Shown piece by piece: positions 22,549 through 24,637 of a DNA stretch of 24,637 nucleotides; positions within the stretch are counted from its first letter, which is position 1, and the number at the start of each line of letters is the position of its first letter. The position numbers were made by a program, and so were the translations under genes. This DNA is from Bacilli bacterium (GTDB lineage: Bacteria; Bacillota_I; Bacilli_A; RF39; UBA660). The stretch spans positions 1 through 24,637 of the forward strand of contig CAAERO010000008.1 in the NCBI GenBank assembly GCA_900758495.1. The letters are read 5' to 3'. Under the pieces are notes generated by a model. That model did not search any database, was not told the DNA's origin, and saw nothing but the letters and a program-made list of their open reading frames with translations.

Positions 22549-23668
22549 ACTTAAAGATAGTATATTAATAGTTGTGGCTTTTATTCTAGGTGGTGTTTTA
22601 ACTTACGTTGTAGTAAGTGGTAATTTAACTACTTCATCAAAAGGAACGACTAGTAGTACAGGGGCAACTTGTAGTAGTAAAAACTGTACTAAAGTATTAG
22701 TTGATGGGTCAGGAATAAGTCAATCAGTTTCTAAAGTCTATGATGGTGTATTAGTAGTTAAAAACTATCAAAGTAATCAATTAGCAGGTTTTGGAACAGG
22801 TTTTGTTTATAAAGAAGATAGTAAATATGACTATATTATAACTAATCATCATGTAATTGATGGAAATACTAAAGTAACAGTTTTAACTAGTAAGGAAGAG
22901 GAGTTAGATGCTGAAGTATTAGGAAGTGATAGTTATGTAGATATAGCTGTTCTTAGAGTTAAAAAGAATAAAGATTTAACAGTATTATCTATTGGAACTA
23001 GTGAAAATAGTAAATTAGGAGACTTAGTATTTACTATTGGTACTCCAGTTAGTAATGAATATCAAGGAAGTGTATCAACTGGTCACTTAGCAGGAAAAGA
23101 TAGAATGGTAACAGTTAGTACTAGTAGTAGTGGTTATGGAACAAGTACTGGTAACTGGGTAATGAAAGTATTACAAACAGATGCTTCAATTAATCCTGGA
23201 AATAGTGGTGGACCTTTAATGAATGCTAATGGAGAAGTAATTGGTGTTATTTCTATGAAATTAGTTAAAGAAGAAATTGAAGGTATGGGATTTGCTATTC
23301 CAATCGAATATGCAATATCTAAGATTGAAACTTTAGAAAAAGGTGAAGAAATCAAATGGCCACAATTAGGTGTTCAAATGGTTAATGTTTCTGATGTTAA
23401 ATCATCCCGTTTTGGTAGTAATTATAATATTCCAAATGATATTGATTCTGGTGTTGTAGTTGCAGGTGTAGTAAGTGGAACAGGAGCAGCTAAATCAGAC
23501 TTAAAAGAAGGAGATATAATTACAAAACTTAATGGTGAAATAGTAGAAAATGCAGCATATTTAAGATATGAGTTGTATAAATATGCTCCAGGTGATACAA
23601 TAACGATTACGTATTTACGTGATGGCAAAGAACATGAAACAAAAGCAGTTTTGTCAAAGAGTGAATAA
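22535..23668 (+). CDS. htrA: HtrA/DegP-type serine protease with PDZ domain
   Basis: A 377-residue membrane-anchored quality-control protease acting on misfolded exported proteins. One membrane segment (about 8-28), a Ser/Thr-rich linker, then the trypsin-like domain with His106 (ITNHHVI), Asp136 (YVDIAVL) and Ser224 (NPGNSGGPL), all present. A PDZ domain covers about 277-372 (GVVVAGVVSGTGAAKSDLKEGDIITKLNGE). The start is ATG 22535, 8 nt from SD AAGGAG; ATG 22529 is too close and TTG 22517 precedes the SD. Two Cys (CSSKNC) lie in the linker. It is translated after the Abi_2 gene by overlap. Confidence 0.93.
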   Translation: MNMNKLKDSILIVVAFILGGVLTYVVVSGNLTTSSKGTTSSTGATCSSKNCTKVLVDGSGISQSVSKVYDGVLVVKNYQSNQLAGFGTGFVYKEDSKYDYIITNHHVIDGNTKVTVLTSKEEELDAEVLGSDSYVDIAVLRVKKNKDLTVLSIGTSENSKLGDLVFTIGTPVSNEYQGSVSTGHLAGKDRMVTVSTSSSGYGTSTGNWVMKVLQTDASINPGNSGGPLMNANGEVIGVISMKLVKEEIEGMGFAIPIEYAISKIETLEKGEEIKWPQLGVQMVNVSDVKSSRFGSNYNIPNDIDSGVVVAGVVSGTGAAKSDLKEGDIITKLNGEIVENAAYLRYELYKYAPGDTITITYLRDGKEHETKAVLSKSE

Positions 23669-23679
23669 AGGAGTGAGTA

Positions 23680-24420
23680 ATGGTGAGAACTGTACCAGTA
23701 GAAAAAAGAATTACAAGTCAATATGGTGTTGATTTAGTAGTTGAAACTTTTAAATATTTAAATGATAATTTAGATAAACTAAAAAAAGCAGATTATGGTG
23801 ATATCACAGAATTATGTTTATATCTTTTAACTGGTTATAGAAGAAATGAGATTAATGATACTTTATTTGGAATGATATCTTCTTATATTGAAGAAAATAT
23901 GGGTGAAATGAAACTTACCTTAACTAATAGAAATGCTATTCGTCAAATCAAAATCGGAAATATTAAAATGGGTAATTTGAGGGTTAAAAATTTTTCTCAA
24001 TATGAGGAAGAACAAAAAGAGGCAAAGGGAATAAATACTTGTGGTTTTTATCCGACTATGGATAATAAAGATAGAATCTTTTTAACTTATAAAAATAACT
24101 TAGTTATGGGAAGAGCATCTTTTGCTAAAGATGACTGTAATAATATTGTTATTGGTAATTATTATTTAAATAGAAAAAGTATTTCTAAATATAATGCCTC
24201 TTTAACTAAGATAGAAGCAATATCAAATGAAACTTTATTAGAAAATATTTATCAATTTGATGATACTGGTGTAACTGCTCATTATGAGGGTATGTTATTT
24301 TTAGAGAATGGGAAGACTTCAGATGAATACTTTGTTACGGAATCAAAACCTAGGAATGAAGTATTAAAGTATAGTTTTGGTATTCAACCAAATGGTACTA
24401 CATCAATAAGAGTTAAATAA
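23680..24420 (+). CDS. Hypothetical cytoplasmic protein
   Basis: Not recognised. A 246-residue soluble protein with no signal peptide or membrane helix. The first about 90 residues look helical (VVETFKYLNDNLDKLKK, LCLYLLTGYRRNEIND); the rest is mostly strands with several N-x-N turns. No catalytic motif. ATG 23680 follows SD AAAGGAGTGAGT, 11 nt after the htrA stop, so it is in the same operon. A terminator follows. Confidence 0.7.
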   Translation: MVRTVPVEKRITSQYGVDLVVETFKYLNDNLDKLKKADYGDITELCLYLLTGYRRNEINDTLFGMISSYIEENMGEMKLTLTNRNAIRQIKIGNIKMGNLRVKNFSQYEEEQKEAKGINTCGFYPTMDNKDRIFLTYKNNLVMGRASFAKDDCNNIVIGNYYLNRKSISKYNASLTKIEAISNETLLENIYQFDDTGVTAHYEGMLFLENGKTSDEYFVTESKPRNEVLKYSFGIQPNGTTSIRVK

Positions 24421-24444
24421 GAAGATTAATTTCTTCTTTTTTTT
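24419..24444 (+). terminator. Terminator of the Abi_2-htrA operon
   Basis: AAGAAGA (24419-24425) pairs with TCTTCTT (24432-24438), loop 6 nt, then a T-run to 24444. The 5' arm begins in the stop codon. Confidence 0.8.
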
Positions 24445-24449
24445 GTCTA

Positions 24450-24478
24450 TTGTTAAATGTAAAATATTATGATATTAT
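24450..24478 (+). promoter_or_regulatory. Promoter of the last, broken gene
   Basis: TTGTTA (24450-24455) and TATTAT (24473-24478) are 17 bp apart, and TGA precedes the -10 (extended). The 17-mer at 24466-24482 is the same as at the ezrA promoter. Confidence 0.65.
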
Positions 24479-24530
24479 TAAGATGTCAATAATACTGATA
24501 TTTGATAAAGATAGAAAGTAGGTGTTTAGT

Positions 24531-24587
24531 ATGTATCAATTTTCTAAAGTTAACAAACAATTAACCTGGGGGGGGGTACTTTACTAA
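24531..24587 (+). CDS. Short frame broken at a G9 run; likely start of a larger gene
   Basis: ATG 24531 has a good SD (AGGTG, 6 nt away) and a promoter. As given, the frame makes 18 residues (MYQFSKVNKQLTWGGVLY) and stops just after G9. With eight Gs it would read on as ...WGGYFTKLNNKLTFFYRG to a TAA at 24634-24636. With seven Gs it would stop early. The true gene may continue past the edge or be frameshifted by an assembly error. No family can be assigned. Confidence 0.4.
   Translation: MYQFSKVNKQLTWGGVLY
24568..24576 (+). repeat. Homopolymer run of nine Gs
   Basis: Nine consecutive Gs after the codons for Leu-Thr, 61 bp from the window's end. It is the longest G or C run in an otherwise AT-rich window. 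Confidence 0.95.
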
Positions 24588-24637
24588 ACTAAATAATAAA
24601 CTAACTTTCTTTTATCGTGGAATAAAGGTAGATTAAA

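Noticed and set aside
1..24637. CRISPR array, tRNA genes, insertion sequences or prophage
   Set aside because: No regular spaced repeats, no cloverleaf with a CCA-type end, no transposase, integrase or phage structural genes were seen.

Overview
The window is very AT-rich DNA from a low-G+C, Gram-positive-type bacterium. Genes use the standard code: Trp is TGG throughout and one gene ends in TGA. Shine-Dalgarno sites are strong (AAGGAGG or AGGTGAT). The mix of a T-box tyrS, an S4 (rpsD) gene, EzrA, a LysM protein, a CwlD-type amidase, oleate hydratase and HtrA fits a walled, gut-type Bacillota near Erysipelotrichia/RF39 or the Mollicutes-related lineages. This placement is an inference from gene content and composition. 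The window opens inside a 5S rRNA and closes just after a G9 run, so it may be a whole contig broken at an rRNA repeat.

Layout. (1) 1-666: the end of 5S rRNA, two terminator-like hairpins each followed by a copy of a short repeat, then a tyrosine T-box leader. (2) 667-3528: tyrS, a membrane-anchored seven-repeat propeller-like protein and a catalytically dead histidine-phosphatase-like protein, all behind the T-box. (3) 3561-4361, minus strand: rpsD with a structured leader likely bound by S4. (4) 4420-9226: ezrA and four small membrane or LysM genes, tightly packed, a candidate division/envelope operon. (5) 9234-10798, minus: a DUF3048 (YerB-like) protein and a GNAT acetyltransferase. (6) 10905-13036: secreted nuclease, pta and a deoxyribosyltransferase-like protein. 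(7) 13130-14979, minus: a nucleotidyltransferase-like protein overlapping a PHP phosphoesterase. (8) 15243-17659: oleate hydratase and a TetR-family regulator. (9) 17914-18741: a dinD-family pseudogene with both a lost start codon and an internal stop, behind a perfect palindrome. (10) 18785-21492: a CwlD-type amidase, convergent with a SpoIID-like protein that has lost its catalytic residues, and a zinc-phospholipase-C-like protein. (11) 21592-24420: an Abi_2 (HEPN) protein overlapping an HtrA-type protease, then an unknown gene. (12) 24450-end: a promoter and start codon leading into a reading frame broken at G9.

The main themes are envelope biology (EzrA, LysM, amidase, SpoIID-like, HtrA, DUF3048) and apparent pseudoenzymes. 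The phosphatase-like and SpoIID-like proteins both keep their fold signatures in gapless alignment but lack the catalytic residues. I see no CRISPR array, tRNA gene, insertion sequence or prophage.
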